Assembly: GCA_023381515.1 (NCBI GenBank)
Contig: JAMCQI010000057.1
Coordinates: 1 to 64,000, forward strand
Source: Chloroflexota bacterium
GTDB taxonomy: Bacteria; Chloroflexota; Anaerolineae; UBA4142
Reading direction: 5' to 3'
DNA length: 64,000 bases
Below the pieces are notes generated by a model, which ran no database searches, was not told the origin of the DNA, and saw only the letters and a program-made list of their open reading frames with translations. The stretch's first letter is position 1; the number at the start of each line of letters is the position of its first letter. This document shows, in pieces, positions 1 to 8,649 of the stretch. Position numbers and translations under genes: made by a program.

Positions 1-27
1 AACTGACTGAAACCAGGGGACGCGACA

Positions 28-1062
28 CTACGGCAGGCTGATCCCTGGGCGGGCAGCGACGTCCCAAACCGCCTTTCGGACCACTCCGGCTTCAAGTCCC
101 CAAAAGCCGCCATTAATCCACACTCTCAAGCGACTGCCAGGCAGCGCTTTGACATACCCCTTGACCTCCGCCGCGAGGTCCGCCACCTGCGACGGGTGCT
201 CCAATATGCGGTTCTCATTCGACACAATGGCGATGGCGAGCGTCATCAGCGGCGCCTGGAACGGATGCCCCCGCCGGTCCACGACCTCCAGGTAGGCCCG
301 TGCGCGGTCCTCCTGGGTGTAATATTCCGGGATCGCCGCATCGAACCGGCGAATCACTTGGGCGGCGATGGCCTCGGCGCGGTCGGGCGTCGTGATGACG
401 ATGAAATCATCGCCACCAATATGCCCACAAAAGTCGTCCTTGCCCCCCTGGTCGAGCACGACTTGCACAACTTGCCGCGCGAGCATCTTGATAACCTCGT
501 CTCCCTTCATCCAACCGTATTTGTCGTTGTACGACTTGAAATGCGTCAGGTCGATGTAAAGAACGGCCAGCGGCGCCTGCGCGTCTAGTCGCGCACGGAG
601 GACTTGCTCGATCATCGGGTTGCCGGGCAAACTCGTGAGCGGGCTCGATCCCAGATCGCGCGCGCTGCGGCGCAAATGCGCCTGTATGCGCGAGACCAAT
701 TCGCGCGGGTCGAAGGGTTTCGTTATATAGTCGTCCGCGCCCATCTGCATACCCCGCACTTTTTCCCCGATTTCCCCGAGCGCCGTCAGCATAATAATCG
801 GCACGTTTGCAGTGAGCGTGTGATTCCGCAACTGGTAGCACACTGAGAAGCCGTCCTGGTCGGGCGTCAGCACGTCGAGCAGTATGAGGTCGGGCCGATG
901 CTCCCAGGCGAGCCTCATTCCCTGTGTGCCCGACTCCGCAAGAGTCACGGTCCAATCTTCTTTGGCAAGAGCCATGGAGACGATGTGCTGCATCAGCGGG
1001 TCGTCGTCGATCAGGAGAATTCGGGTCTGTTTAGCTTTGAGCACTTCCGTCGGCAAACTCAT
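28..1062 (-). CDS. Response regulator with receiver and GGDEF-like domain
   Basis: Two-domain signalling protein of 344 residues. The receiver domain (about residues 12-130) has the acidic pair D20/D21, the phospho-acceptor D63 in LLDV, T93 and K115. A GGDEF-type domain follows, opening with the LTSLPGN signature (about 143-149) and carrying GGDDF at 216-220 in place of GG(D/E)EF. The family makes cyclic-di-GMP in response to phosphorylation by a sensor kinase; whether the GGDDF variant is active cannot be told from sequence. No kinase gene is adjacent. The ATG at 1062 was chosen because it overlaps the rsmA stop by four bases (ATGA), which implies translational coupling; the frame stays open further upstream inside rsmA. 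The last 30 residues show no recognisable domain. Confidence 0.85.
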   Translation of the reverse strand: MSLPTEVLKAKQTRILLIDDDPLMQHIVSMALAKEDWTVTLAESGTQGMRLAWEHRPDLILLDVLTPDQDGFSVCYQLRNHTLTANVPIIMLTALGEIGEKVRGMQMGADDYITKPFDPRELVSRIQAHLRRSARDLGSSPLTSLPGNPMIEQVLRARLDAQAPLAVLYIDLTHFKSYNDKYGWMKGDEVIKMLARQVVQVVLDQGGKDDFCGHIGGDDFIVITTPDRAEAIAAQVIRRFDAAIPEYYTQEDRARAYLEVVDRRGHPFQAPLMTLAIAIVSNENRILEHPSQVADLAAEVKGYVKALPGSRLRVWINGGFWGLEAGVVRKAVWDVAARPGISLP

Positions 1063-1958
1063 CGAGTACCTCGTAGAGCACCTAAACCGCCGTCCGATTT
1101 CGCTCGTTCCCACGCGCGGCCCAATCCGGCCCACTCGGCGAGACTCAGCGACTCGGCTCGCCGCCGCGGGTCCACGAGGGCGCGCGTGAGCAAAGCCTCG
1201 GCAGCGGCAGGCTCCAAATTCAGTCCGCGGCCCAACGAATTGCGCAATTGTTTGCGCCGCTCGCCAAAGCCCGCCCGGACCAGCGTGAACAAGCCGTCCG
1301 TATCCGCAATATCAAAACGAGGCCGCTCGAGCACATCCAGCCGGACCACGGCGGAGTCGACCTTTGGGCGCGGGTAGAATGCGCCCGCCGCAATGGTCCG
1401 CACGATCCGCACGTCGGCCAGGAACTGGACCGTCACCGCGAGCAGATTCGTCGAGGGCGGACGTGCGATCATCCTCTGCGCCACCTCGCGTTGGACCATC
1501 ACCACGATCAGGCGCGGCTTGACCGCCGCCTCCAAGAGGTACCGCAGGATGGCCGAGGTGATATAGTAAGGAAGGTTCGCGACAACCTTGTAAGAAATTG
1601 AGGCGGGTTCCACTCCCGCCTCATGCTTTCGTTTTCCGTTAAGAGTGAGCCACTCGACCGGTTCCCGCTCGAGGATATCTCCTTGCAGGATATTTACATT
1701 CGGGTTTTCTGCAAACTCGGCCTCCAGCTTGGCGGCCAAACCGGCATCCACCTCCACCGCGGTCACGTGTGCGGCTCGCGCCGCGAGCACGCGCGTGAGA
1801 TGCCCCAACCCTGGGCCAATCTCCAAAATCGTATCCGCCAGCGTTATGTCTGCCGCGTCGGCGATGCTCCCCAGAATGCGTGGATCCGTTAAAAAGTGTT
1901 GGCCCCAGCGTTTGCGCGGGGCCAGTCCCTGATCCTTCAATGAGGCCTTGACGCCCAT
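1059..1958 (-). CDS. rsmA: 16S rRNA dimethyladenosine transferase
   Basis: RsmA (KsgA) dimethylates two adjacent adenines in the 3'-terminal hairpin of 16S rRNA during small-subunit maturation, using S-adenosylmethionine. The 299-residue protein begins with the family's GQHFLTDPRIL region, has the SAM-binding loop EIGPGLGHLT and the catalytic motif NLPYYIT, and is close to the usual family length (about 270-290). A short insertion (about residues 105-118, KRKHEAGVEPAS) lies between the SAM-binding core and the catalytic motif. The gene sits between the DUF348/G5/3D gene (46-base gap) and the response regulator (4-base overlap), so the three are probably one transcript. Confidence 0.95.
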   Translation of the reverse strand: MGVKASLKDQGLAPRKRWGQHFLTDPRILGSIADAADITLADTILEIGPGLGHLTRVLAARAAHVTAVEVDAGLAAKLEAEFAENPNVNILQGDILEREPVEWLTLNGKRKHEAGVEPASISYKVVANLPYYITSAILRYLLEAAVKPRLIVVMVQREVAQRMIARPPSTNLLAVTVQFLADVRIVRTIAAGAFYPRPKVDSAVVRLDVLERPRFDIADTDGLFTLVRAGFGERRKQLRNSLGRGLNLEPAAAEALLTRALVDPRRRAESLSLAEWAGLGRAWERAKSDGGLGALRGTR

Positions 1959-2003
1959 TCCTCATTTCCAATTCTATTTCGACTGCGCGTCCACTCACAA
2001 GCG

Positions 2004-3518
2004 CTAATTGCCCGCGTCCGATGGCAGGTCCGGCAAGACGAAGTTGATCTGGTCGTATGGCGGGGGCGGATCGAGAACATAGATGTCTAGCCATTTGTAC
2101 CAAAGGACCAGGTTCTCTTCGTCAAAACCGAGATCCACGCGGCGCCCTTTGATGCGCCCGCCCGTATCGCCCGCCAGTGCCATCCCATAGCCGGGAATGT
2201 AGAGCTTGGACCGCAGGCCGATGACCCGCGGGTCGACTGCCACGATCCCGGTTCCCGCATGCCAACCCAGGTACGTCATGCCAAAGAGCGGATTGGACTG
2301 TGCTTTGCCCGAAGTGGAAGCGGTGTATGACGTGGCGAGGATGCGGATCTTGCGCCAGTAAGTCGTGTTCGTCCCATCGGCGAGGGTAATGGGATGCGAG
2401 ACGATTTTCGTCCCGTAGGCGATGAGCCGGTTGACAGGCGCCTTGTCGATCCACTCCTTGTCAAGCGACCGCTTGATCTCGCGCCCATCCTCGTATACGA
2501 TTCGGATCTGGCGCTTCTTTACGCCCTCCGAACCGACCTGGACCGTCTTGCGTCCGTCGATTTCGAGCGTTGGATCTGCTTGCCAGACGGTTTGAAACGG
2601 GATGGTCTCGGACTCGGTGATGACATCCTCTTTGACCCGGACCACCTGCACCGTCATGCCGTCGGAGACTTGATTGGTCGCGGCCGGCAGCGTATAGTCC
2701 TTGCCGTTGAGCTGGATCCCTTCCTGAGCCAGCAGCCCTGCAATCGTGTTGTTCAGCGTCCGTGTGCGGATCGTTTTCCCGTCCGCCTCGATGGTGGCGA
2801 GTCGTGAGCGGCGAATGTACACCTGCCAACCCGGCATCACCGGATTGCCAAGGTCAGGAGTCACATAATCCCCGAGATAGACGACCAGACCCGCCTGCCG
2901 CAGCGCCTCGCCCAGGGTGGGCGCCGTCGTATAAAACGTGGTGAGTGACCCATTGTCGTCGATCTGAATAGGAACCGCGCGCTGGACCGTGAGCGAGAGC
3001 GCCGGAGGCTCTTGGAAAAGCCCCGCGCTCTCGGGGCGGGCCAGGGAAGAGGTCGGTTCCACCAAGCGGCCGTCGACCAGAATGCGATCCCCCTGTTTGA
3101 GCACCACACCCGCTTCAGAGAGAACCTCGCCTACCGTCTGGCTCTGCGTTCGGCGCGTGATCGTGTCCCCATCCGCCTCAATCTGGACTGGATAGGCCAG
3201 ATGGACGGAGATGGGCTGATTCTGCGGGATTGGCGCGTCTGAGGCCGGAAAGACGACATCGTCGGACGCCAGCGAAATGGAGGCATCATTCAGCACTCCG
3301 GCCACCGTCGTTTGATTGGAGAAGACAATGAGGGGCTGGTTGTTGATCAAAAGCGTGATCGGTCGTAGGGTGCTCAAGTAACCCCACCCCATCGCCGATA
3401 GGGCGACCAGAGTGAGACTGAGGAAGGCGGCGTGAGCATCCAGCCGCAAACGGATTTTGTGTGGTACGCGCGAGGTGATGGCGTCGGGCATCGATTTCGG
3501 AGTGATAGAGCCGTCCAC
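2004..3518 (-). CDS. DUF348/G5/3D-domain exported protein, YabE/RpfB-like
   Basis: Predicted membrane-anchored cell-wall protein of 504 residues. One N-terminal transmembrane segment (about 30-48) is followed by repeated DUF348 modules (roughly 52-270), a G5 domain (about 280-355) and a C-terminal 3D domain, recognisable by the TSYTAS start, VAVDPRVIGL, KLYIPGYG and the Asp-containing AGDTGG. The 3D domain resembles lytic transglycosylase-type barrels such as MltA, and the family (YabE, RpfB relatives) is linked to peptidoglycan remodelling. Carriage of this architecture fits a monoderm-like envelope. The frame opens with GTG at 3518; an in-frame ATG at 3491 (MPDAITS) is an equally credible start. 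It lies directly upstream of rsmA, as yabE often does in Firmicutes. Confidence 0.88.
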   Translation of the reverse strand: MDGSITPKSMPDAITSRVPHKIRLRLDAHAAFLSLTLVALSAMGWGYLSTLRPITLLINNQPLIVFSNQTTVAGVLNDASISLASDDVVFPASDAPIPQNQPISVHLAYPVQIEADGDTITRRTQSQTVGEVLSEAGVVLKQGDRILVDGRLVEPTSSLARPESAGLFQEPPALSLTVQRAVPIQIDDNGSLTTFYTTAPTLGEALRQAGLVVYLGDYVTPDLGNPVMPGWQVYIRRSRLATIEADGKTIRTRTLNNTIAGLLAQEGIQLNGKDYTLPAATNQVSDGMTVQVVRVKEDVITESETIPFQTVWQADPTLEIDGRKTVQVGSEGVKKRQIRIVYEDGREIKRSLDKEWIDKAPVNRLIAYGTKIVSHPITLADGTNTTYWRKIRILATSYTASTSGKAQSNPLFGMTYLGWHAGTGIVAVDPRVIGLRSKLYIPGYGMALAGDTGGRIKGRRVDLGFDEENLVLWYKWLDIYVLDPPPPYDQINFVLPDLPSDAGN

Positions 3519-3596
3519 CTGCAGGGTTTGGGTTTCTTCGGGCCCCGGCTATGGGAGTGGGAGTCCCGACACGCGCTCAAGAGCAGTAGTGATCGG

Positions 3597-3880
3597 TCGT
3601 GCACCTTCCGTCGAAACGTGCACCCCGGCTTGAGGGGGCTAGCCAGCTCCAGCCAGGTGACCCGACGGCACCCAGAAGTGACGATTTACCGTTGCTGCCT
3701 TCCGGCCCTGGCGGGGTTTAACCGGCTTCCGCTGCGTCGGACCCAACCTTCATCGCCGCTTGACCCGAACAGTCCCGATGCACACGCCCCTAGGGAAGGA
3801 GTTCAACCCCGCTGTAGCGGATTGCGGGTCCCTCACCAAAGGCGAGTTCAGGGCACCGCTAGTTCCCCATCTAGCACGAC
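3597..3880 (-). ncRNA. ffs: Signal recognition particle RNA, large bacterial type
   Basis: The minus strand carries the SRP domain IV core (GGCCGGAAGGCAGCA, complementary to 3688-3702 region) that binds Ffh, together with the Alu-domain signature GTGCTAG...GGGGAACTAGCGGTGCCCTG and GCAATCCGCTACAGCGGGG. The terminal helix pairs GTCGTGC at the 5' end (3874-3880) with GCACGAC at the 3' end (3597-3603). At about 284 nt it is the large, Alu-containing form known from Bacillus, Thermotoga and Chloroflexota rather than the short 4.5S RNA of proteobacteria. End positions come from the closing helix and may be off by a few bases. Confidence 0.93.
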
Positions 3881-3891
3881 CAACCAATAGT

Positions 3892-4032
3892 TTAGACGAA
3901 AAGTGGAAAAAAGTCAAAGGCAAAATGGACGACAGACGTCAGATACCAGACTACAGACGTGGGGCACGTCTGACGGCCCAGGCCAAAAACCGTTTTCTAA
4001 TGGCTGTCGTCTGGTATCTTGGTCTGGATTAG
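3892..4032. repeat. Low-complexity CAGAC-rich spacer with inverted repeat
   Basis: The spacer between the SRP RNA and the first tRNA holds no gene. It contains an imperfect inverted repeat: CAGATACCAGAC near 3939-3950 faces GTCTGGTATCTTGGTCTG near 4008-4026, and the stretch is rich in CAGAC/GTCTG words. The spacer between the two tRNAs (about 4122-4230) is made of the same words. These look like dispersed simple-sequence insertions rather than regulatory sites. Confidence 0.5.
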
Positions 4033-4118
4033 CGGAGAGGGCGGGATTTGAACCCGCGAGGCTCATCGCCTACACGATCTCCAATCGTGCGCACTAGACC
4101 GGACTATGCGACCTCTCC
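4033..4118 (-). tRNA. tRNA-Ser (anticodon GGA)
   Basis: The minus strand folds as a class II tRNA. The acceptor stem GGAGAGG (5', ending at 4118) pairs with CCTCTCC (4034-4040 complement), with discriminator G. The anticodon stem CACGA/TCGTG encloses the loop TTGGAGA, giving anticodon GGA (Ser, UCC/UCU). A long variable arm and the T-loop GGTTCAAATCC are present. The 3' CCA is not encoded. A second serine tRNA lies 115 bases upstream on the same strand. Confidence 0.95.
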
Positions 4119-4233
4119 ATGTGGAAACGCAGACCACAGAATCCAGACCACAAACGACAGATAGCGATGCGATGATCTCTAGTCTGGGCTCTGTTGTCTG
4201 GCGTCTGTTGTCTGCATTCTGTCCTGTGCCTGG

Positions 4234-4322
4234 CGGAGGGGGAGGGATTTGAACCCCCGGTGGCCTTGCGACCACACGCGATTTCGAGTCGCGCGCACTA
4301 GACCGGACTATGCGACCCCTCC
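4234..4322 (-). tRNA. tRNA-Ser (anticodon CGA)
   Basis: Class II tRNA on the minus strand. The acceptor stem GGAGGGG at the 5' end (4316-4322) pairs with CCCCTCC (4235-4241 complement), with discriminator G. The anticodon stem GCGCGA/TCGCGT encloses CTCGAAA, giving anticodon CGA (Ser, UCG). A long variable arm is present and CCA is not encoded. Its own promoter lies immediately upstream (4333-4361). Confidence 0.95.
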
Positions 4323-4332
4323 ATTGAACGTG

Positions 4333-4361
4333 ATTATAGCACAGCCCTGGAAAAGTCGCAA
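4333..4361 (-). promoter_or_regulatory. Promoter of the serine tRNA pair
   Basis: On the minus strand TTGCGA (complement of 4356-4361) and a perfect TATAAT (complement of 4333-4338) are separated by exactly 17 bases, and transcription would start about 5-8 bases downstream, just before the tRNA-Ser(CGA) 5' end. Confidence 0.8.
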
Positions 4362-4403
4362 GATTCCCCACGTTTTTCCCTGCGCGCCGCGACCTCTGCG
4401 CTT

Positions 4404-4431
4404 TTGGGGCTGTGGGCAAGTGAGCTATAAT
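4404..4431 (+). promoter_or_regulatory. Promoter for the 4473-7417 transcription unit
   Basis: TTGGGG (4404-4409) and a perfect TATAAT (4426-4431) are spaced 16 bases apart, about 40 bases upstream of the first start codon on the plus strand. It is divergent from the tRNA promoter 43 bases away. Confidence 0.65.
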
Positions 4432-4472
4432 GCGCCGGACAACTTTACTCTATTTATTCCCGGAAGAGGAAC

Positions 4473-4718
4473 ATGCCGTGCTACACGACCAACCTCAACT
4501 CGCTCTTTGAGGAAATCGGGGTTTCCATAACCAAATCAACACGCGTTCGCCTGGATCAGTATATTCAGGAGATCCTCGGGACCGTGGACGCCGACTGTGA
4601 CACCGTCTGGCCGCTTCTCCACACCAAGCTGCAAGACCCAGAGTGGACCGAGCAGTTTAGGAAGCAGCTCAAGGCAAAATGGGATGCACGGGACTGGCGC
4701 GAGGGATTACTCAGTTGA
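4473..4718 (+). CDS. Small hypothetical protein (81 aa)
   Basis: Soluble 81-residue protein that I do not recognise. It is rich in charged residues and Trp (LQDPEWTEQF, DWREGLLS near the C-terminus), with no transmembrane segment. Support for being real: a TATAAT promoter 42 bases upstream, AGAGGA just before the ATG, and a TGATG junction with the following membrane-protein gene, which suggests coupled translation. Confidence 0.6.
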   Translation: MPCYTTNLNSLFEEIGVSITKSTRVRLDQYIQEILGTVDADCDTVWPLLHTKLQDPEWTEQFRKQLKAKWDARDWREGLLS

Positions 4719-7417
4719 TGAGAGACGGCCAGCAGGAAGGGCATGCGCCTTTCAATGTGCTCAAGCGGGATGGGATTACGCTGATCATTTTGCTTGGCCT
4801 GACGCTAGTTATGACCAATCCCCTCGCTCTGCATCTCGCGAGCGCCGTCGAGGACAAGCAAGATGCGCTGCTGAATACTTGGATCATGAGCTGGGTGGGT
4901 CACGGCCTTATCACGGACCCCGTGCACCTGTTTGACGCGAACATCTTTTACCCCTACTCGAACACGCTTGCTTTTTCCGAGACCCTCCTCCCCCAAGCGC
5001 TTTTGGCGCTACCTGTCAGCCTCGCCTTTGACAATCCGGTTCTTGGATACAACCTGGTCCTCCTCTTTTCCTTTTTTCTGGCCGGCTACGCAATGTACCT
5101 CTTTGTGTTGGATCTGACCCATAACCGCCTGGCAGGGCTCATCCCCGGCCTCATTTTTGCCTTTAATCCCTACAACCTCGGGAACCTTGCACAGGTCCAG
5201 CTCTTATCGTTCGGCTGGCTGCCGCTTTGCTTGTTGTTTTTGAGACGAATGGTCGGAGAAAGACAAAACGCAAAGCCAGGGTCCGAAAACTCCTTAGCCA
5301 AAGGCCAAAAGCCAGTGTCGGCAATTCCTGTATTTGGATTTCGCGATTCCTTCCTGTTTGCCCTTTTCTTTGCGATTCAGTCGCTGGCTTCTATCTATTT
5401 TGCCTTTCTCTCAGGGACTGCGGTAGTGGCCTATATCGTCTGGACGCTGCCTGGAAGGTGGATGCGACAGGCGGCAAAACCGAATGTAGCGCAGCCGCCA
5501 TTGGGTCATGTTCTTGGGCGGCTCGCGTTTTCTCTTCTCGTCATCCTGATCCTCATCGTCCCAGTGCTCTGGCCGTACGTGCAAGTCCAGCGGGACCTGG
5601 GGTTCGAACGAACACTGCGGGAGAACGAAACGTTCAGCGCCAGTCTCAAGCTCTACACGGAGGTCTCACCCGCAAACGCACTCTACGGAGGCCTGCTCGC
5701 GCCGCGTCCGCCAATTATGGCAGGGGGCTATCCGCTCGACAACCTGTTCCCCGGCATCGTCGCCGTCGTTCTGGCGATCGCCGGCCTCGTCGGTGCGAAA
5801 AACCGAGAAAAGTGGTTCTTGCTTTTTCTCCTGGCTTTAGCCTTTGTGCTTTCCCTCGGTCCAAGGCTGTACATCACCCCGGGGCTTGGCACGGACATAT
5901 GGCTCCCCTACCGTTGGTTGTACGAGGCATTGCCGATCGCGCACGCTCTGCGCGCTCCGGTGCGCTTCGACGCACTCGTGATGTTCGCCCTAGCCGTGTT
6001 GGCTGCGTTAGGAGTGCAGCGCATAGCAGGCAGTGGGCAGAAGGCCGACCGCAAATCATCCCGCAGACCCCGCGGGACCGCGGGGCGCGATCCCCAGCGG
6101 GAAAGCAAGCCGGCAGGGGAGCGGGGGAGCGGGGGAGCGGACGAGCGGTTGAGCAGCGACGAGACGGAAATGAGGGGACATTGGTTCCGGGGGATCGTGC
6201 CTTTCGTTCTTCCCGTGCTTGTCATTCTAGAATACCTTGCAGTGCCGGCGGCGAATATCACACCTGTGCCCACGGGCGCGGATATCCCTGCCTACGCGCG
6301 GTGGCTCGCCCAGCAACCGCCGGAGGTCGTCCTGGAGCTTCCAATGCTCGCGCCCAAGCCGGGCGAATTGGCCGATCTCACATTCCAATATCTTACCACC
6401 TTCCATTGGCAGCGAACGCCAGACGGCTACAGCGGATTTAACCCGCCCAAGCGAGGAGAGATCGCGTACGAGATGCAATTCTTTCCGAGTGAGCGATCGA
6501 TCAGCCTCCTTCAAGCGCTTGATGTGCGGCAAGTGGTTGTACACTCGAGCCAGTATCGAGATTGGGACACGAGGCTCCAGGCGATCGAGGGGACGCCCGA
6601 TCTACGCCTGACGAAGCAGTTTGGTGCCGACTTTGTATACGCCGTCGCGCCGCGCGGGCAAGAGATTGGCGCCCTCTCAGCCAACATCTACCTGCCCAAG
6701 CCCGCCGCCCCTAGTCAGAGCTATTTTGTCTATCTCATTCTGCGCAACAATGGGCCGCGGAGCTTTGCGATCCAGCCGACGGAGGATCTCCGGACGGAAG
6801 CCCGCTGGATTGCGCAGGGCGGCACCGTCGCGAGCCAGGGTGCAAGTGACCATGCGCAAACGGTGGAATCCTCAATACCTTTGGTCACATCGAGCGTATC
6901 CGTGGTAGCCGTGCGATTGCTGGCGCCTCCGACCCCGGGTACTTACCGGCTCGAGCTCGATACTTTTGTAAGTGGGATTGGACAGTGGGAGCTTGCGGGG
7001 AACGTGAGCGTGGAAAATGGAGAACCGGCGCATGAGGTGGTTGTGCCGGCCCAAGTCTCATTGTCGACGCCTTTGAAACCAGAGTATAGGCCAGGTGACA
7101 CGGTGCAGTTCAATCTGGCGTGGATTCCGCTTAACAAGATCGACGCGTATTACAGTGTTTCCGTGCGCATCGTCGATGCCCACGGAAACAAAGTGGCCTC
7201 GCAGGACCGGGAGCCGGCCGGACGGACGCTACTATGGACGCCAGGGGTGAGCCTACCCGACTCATTTGAACTTGCGCTGCCAAAGGACCTGGCTCCCGGA
7301 GACTACTCCCTCAGTCTTCTCATGTATCACACGGACCCGTGGATGGACGCGCTGTTGCTGGACGGACAGTATACGCCTCAGCACGATACTCCGCTGGGGC
7401 GCATTTCGGTGAGATGA
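4718..7417 (+). CDS. Large multi-pass membrane protein, glycosyltransferase-like or YfhO-like
   Basis: About 899 residues. The N-terminal half has roughly ten hydrophobic segments and an early acidic segment (EDKQDALLNTW) after the first of them, a layout shared with polytopic GT-C-type and YfhO-like proteins; the C-terminal half (from about residue 520) is soluble and probably extracytoplasmic. I cannot assign a substrate. The ATG at 4718 overlaps the preceding stop as TGATG. Two odd polar inserts interrupt otherwise hydrophobic sequence: bases about 5256-5325 and 6040-6175. The second is low-complexity, with repeated GGGGAGCG words, and both look like in-frame simple-sequence insertions. 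A terminator follows at 7468. Confidence 0.7.
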   Translation: MRDGQQEGHAPFNVLKRDGITLIILLGLTLVMTNPLALHLASAVEDKQDALLNTWIMSWVGHGLITDPVHLFDANIFYPYSNTLAFSETLLPQALLALPVSLAFDNPVLGYNLVLLFSFFLAGYAMYLFVLDLTHNRLAGLIPGLIFAFNPYNLGNLAQVQLLSFGWLPLCLLFLRRMVGERQNAKPGSENSLAKGQKPVSAIPVFGFRDSFLFALFFAIQSLASIYFAFLSGTAVVAYIVWTLPGRWMRQAAKPNVAQPPLGHVLGRLAFSLLVILILIVPVLWPYVQVQRDLGFERTLRENETFSASLKLYTEVSPANALYGGLLAPRPPIMAGGYPLDNLFPGIVAVVLAIAGLVGAKNREKWFLLFLLALAFVLSLGPRLYITPGLGTDIWLPYRWLYEALPIAHALRAPVRFDALVMFALAVLAALGVQRIAGSGQKADRKSSRRPRGTAGRDPQRESKPAGERGSGGADERLSSDETEMRGHWFRGIVPFVLPVLVILEYLAVPAANITPVPTGADIPAYARWLAQQPPEVVLELPMLAPKPGELADLTFQYLTTFHWQRTPDGYSGFNPPKRGEIAYEMQFFPSERSISLLQALDVRQVVVHSSQYRDWDTRLQAIEGTPDLRLTKQFGADFVYAVAPRGQEIGALSANIYLPKPAAPSQSYFVYLILRNNGPRSFAIQPTEDLRTEARWIAQGGTVASQGASDHAQTVESSIPLVTSSVSVVAVRLLAPPTPGTYRLELDTFVSGIGQWELAGNVSVENGEPAHEVVVPAQVSLSTPLKPEYRPGDTVQFNLAWIPLNKIDAYYSVSVRIVDAHGNKVASQDREPAGRTLLWTPGVSLPDSFELALPKDLAPGDYSLSLLMYHTDPWMDALLLDGQYTPQHDTPLGRISVR

Positions 7418-7467
7418 GCACTATTTCATTTTCGGCGGGTGTCGGTTATGTCTCGCCAGATTGACAC

Positions 7468-7506
7468 GCCCATCCTTGCAATAGCCGGGGTGGGCTTTCT
7501 CTTTTC
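7468..7506 (+). terminator. Rho-independent terminator after the membrane-protein gene
   Basis: GCCCATCC (7468-7475) pairs with GGGTGGGC (7488-7495), one G-U, and is followed by TTTCTCTTTT. It lies 50 bases after the stop at 7417. Confidence 0.75.
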
Positions 7507-7536
7507 AAGGGGGCTGAACATGCATGCGCTCCGCCC

Positions 7537-8644
7537 CTACGAGCCTCCTTGTCCGACTTGGGATCTCAGGTAGGCCTCGATGAAGGCGTCGAGGTCGCCG
7601 TCGAGGACCAGGTCAGTGCGGGAGGTTTCGTATTCGGTCCGGTGGTCTTTGACCATCTGATAGGGATGAAGTACATAGGAACGAATTTGGTTCCCCCAGC
7701 CCGCCTCAACATGCTGCCCTTTGATCCGTGCCTTGGCCTGCTCGCGCTTTTCGATTTCTAGCTCCACGAGCCGCGAGCGGAGCACTTTGAAAGCGTTCTC
7801 CTTGTTCTGCAGCTGCGACCGCTCGTTCTGGCAAGTGACGACGATTCCAGTCGGGACATGTGTGAGCCGGACTGCGGTCGCGACCTTTTGGACATTCTGG
7901 CCGCCATGGCCCGAGGCATGGTAGATGTCAATTCGCACGTCTTCCGGCTTGATCTCGACCTCGACGGTCTCGTCAATCTCCGGCATGACCTCGACGAGGG
8001 CAAAAGAAGTGTGGCGACGATGGTTCGCGTCGAACGGAGAGAGGCGAACGAGGCGGTGAACGCCTCGTTCCGCTTTTAAACGGCCATAGGCGTACTCGCC
8101 AATGACCTGGATCGTAACCGATTTTATCCCCGCTTCATCTCCCGGCATCTCTTCGAGGATTTCGGTCTTGAATCCTCGCTCATCGGCCCAGCGCAGGTAC
8201 ATGCGCATCAGCATCTGGGCCCAGTCGTTGGACTCTGTTCCTCCTGCCCCCGCGTGGACGGAAAGGATGGCGTTGTTGTGGTCGTACTCGCCCGAAAAGA
8301 GCAAGTTGAATTCGAGCTTGGCGAGCTGATGCTCGATGTCGGGGACCTCGCGGGCGACTTCGTCGATCATCTCGGCGTGGTTCTCTTCGATGGCCATATC
8401 AAGCAACCCGGCGGCATCACCCGCTTGGCGCTCCAAACCGCGCCAGGTGCCGGTCTCCCCTTTGAGCGTGTCAAGTTCCCGCATTGCCTTTTGAGCCGCG
8501 ACATTATCATTCCAGAAATCCGGCTCTGCCGAGGCATGCTCCAGTTCTGCGGCGCGTTTTTCCTTGCCGGCAATGTCAAAGACGCTCCATGAGCGTCGCG
8601 ATGCGGGTATTTAACTCGGCCAATTTTGATTTCAAGTCTTCCAC
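7537..8644 (-). CDS. prfB: Peptide chain release factor 2 (programmed +1 frameshift)
   Basis: RF2 releases finished proteins at UAA and UGA. The protein carries the stop-codon recognition tripeptide SPF (in RLSPFDANH) and the GGQ catalytic motif (GHGGQNVQK), and ends in a normal RF2 C-terminus. The gene is split: a GTG start at 8644 opens a short frame ([11 protein letters not shown]...) that ends at an in-frame TGA, and the rest is in the +1 frame. The junction CTTTGAC (8575-8581) preceded by GGAG is the classical autoregulatory frameshift site, so the gene is intact, not broken. The GTG was chosen because it starts five bases after the ftsY stop with GAAAGGATAGG upstream. Confidence 0.95.
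8575..8581 (-). promoter_or_regulatory. prfB programmed +1 frameshift site
   Basis: On the minus strand CTT TGA C follows a Shine-Dalgarno-like GGAG three bases upstream. When RF2 is scarce the ribosome pauses at UGA and slips +1 on CUU, giving full-length RF2. Translation of the second frame from GAC onward ([12 protein letters not shown]) joins directly to the RF2 body. Confidence 0.95.
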
Positions 8645-8649
8645 GCGTC

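Noticed and set aside
2394..2807. Long frames antisense to the DUF348/G5/3D gene, and many similar frames antisense to dnaE, ftsY and the recombinase
   Set aside because: They are by-products of high GC content; the opposing genes have full domain support.
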